Assembly: GCA_902459845.2 (NCBI GenBank) | Contig: CABPSV020000441.1 | Location: forward strand, 1 to 16,038 | Source: Hepatocystis sp. ex Piliocolobus tephrosceles | Taxonomy: Eukaryota; Apicomplexa; Aconoidasida; Haemosporida; Plasmodiidae | Direction: 5' to 3' | DNA: 16,038 nt | Part shown: in pieces, positions 15,746-16,038 of the stretch | Layout: the number at the start of each line of letters is the position of its first letter | Position numbering within the stretch: the first letter of the stretch is position 1 | Notes under the pieces: generated by a model | Told to the model about the DNA's origin: nothing | What the model saw: only the letters and a program-made list of their open reading frames with translations | Databases searched by the model: none | Made by a program: the position numbers and the translations under genes

Positions 15746-16038
15746 ATATAAGTAGTAACTACCTTTAATTTGAGTATTTGTACCTTTTCTGTAATCCATA
15801 CTGTGATCAACAGAACTTCCTACTTTATTTTATATACAAACAGATGCATATGCACATTTATATATTTTATATTTAACATCCCCTTTCAGTGAATAAAAAT
15901 CATATAAGAATTAAGTAATTTTTGATTCTTCTTAAACTTAAACGTATTTTTGTTTTAACTCTTTTAATTTTTTTTTTTAACTCTTTTAATTTTTATTATT
16001 TTTTTTTCTGTTTTTATATCTATAATAAGGTTCTTACA

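Larger units (their letters stand above)
15147..16038. other. Non-coding region downstream of the Swc5-like gene
   Basis: No gene is supported. It holds an A run directly after the stop codon (15146-15170), a 19-bp repeat (15172-15258), T runs near 15329-15346 and 15414-15428, a 12-bp repeat (15686-15741), and a TTTAACTCTTTTAATTTTT pair near the end (15956-15999). The open frames are simple-sequence translations. The window ends before any further gene becomes visible. Confidence 0.6.

Noticed and set aside
15296..15751. Plus-strand 151-aa Phe/Tyr/Cys-rich ORF after the Swc5-like gene
   Set aside because: T runs and 12-bp repeats produce the frame. It looks hydrophobic only because of T-rich codons, and nothing in it resembles a family.

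Overview
The window looks like nuclear chromosomal DNA of a malaria parasite (Plasmodium or a close haemosporidian). The evidence is extreme A+T content, dozens of long poly(dA:dT) runs (three of 48-50 T), intergenic regions full of AT microsatellites, intronless genes whose proteins are rich in Asn and Lys and carry low-complexity inserts, and four genes in a recognisable order. I cannot fix the species. From memory, the order nucleotide-sugar transporter (+), unknown protein (-), MSH6 (-), then a plus-strand gene resembles a stretch of P. falciparum chromosome 5. That synteny is recollection, not something computed here.

Layout. Positions 1-1125 are non-coding AT-rich sequence. A 10-TM nucleotide-sugar transporter of the SLC35A/UDP-GlcNAc transporter type lies on the plus strand at 1126-2922, with a Gly-every-third-residue Lys/Asp/Gly repeat in its central loop. 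A 3'-to-3' spacer (2923-3652) separates it from a minus-strand gene (6193-3653) for an 846-residue protein of unknown function. That protein has a signal peptide, a basic apicoplast-like leader, 21 tetrapeptide repeats and a poly-Lys C-terminus written by a homopolymer. A 1.1-kb spacer and a 3' minisatellite of 11-bp units (7278-7625) come next. Then follows a complete minus-strand MSH6 mismatch-repair gene (11652-7642). A 2.6-kb divergent intergenic region (11653-14279), holding a 10-bp minisatellite, separates MSH6 from a plus-strand gene for a BCNT/CFDP1/Swc5-like protein (14280-15146). The last 0.9 kb is non-coding and repeat-rich.

The four genes do not form a pathway. They cover sugar-nucleotide transport into the secretory pathway, an unknown possibly plastid-targeted protein, DNA mismatch repair, and a putative SWR1-type H2A.Z chromatin-remodelling subunit. 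I saw no RNA genes, transposons, CRISPR arrays or viral insertions, and nothing that amounts to a new multi-gene system. The most useful leads are the likely wrong or slippery C-terminal frame of the 846-residue protein, the helically phased A-tract minisatellite just downstream of MSH6, and the short-period in-frame repeats inserted into three of the four proteins.
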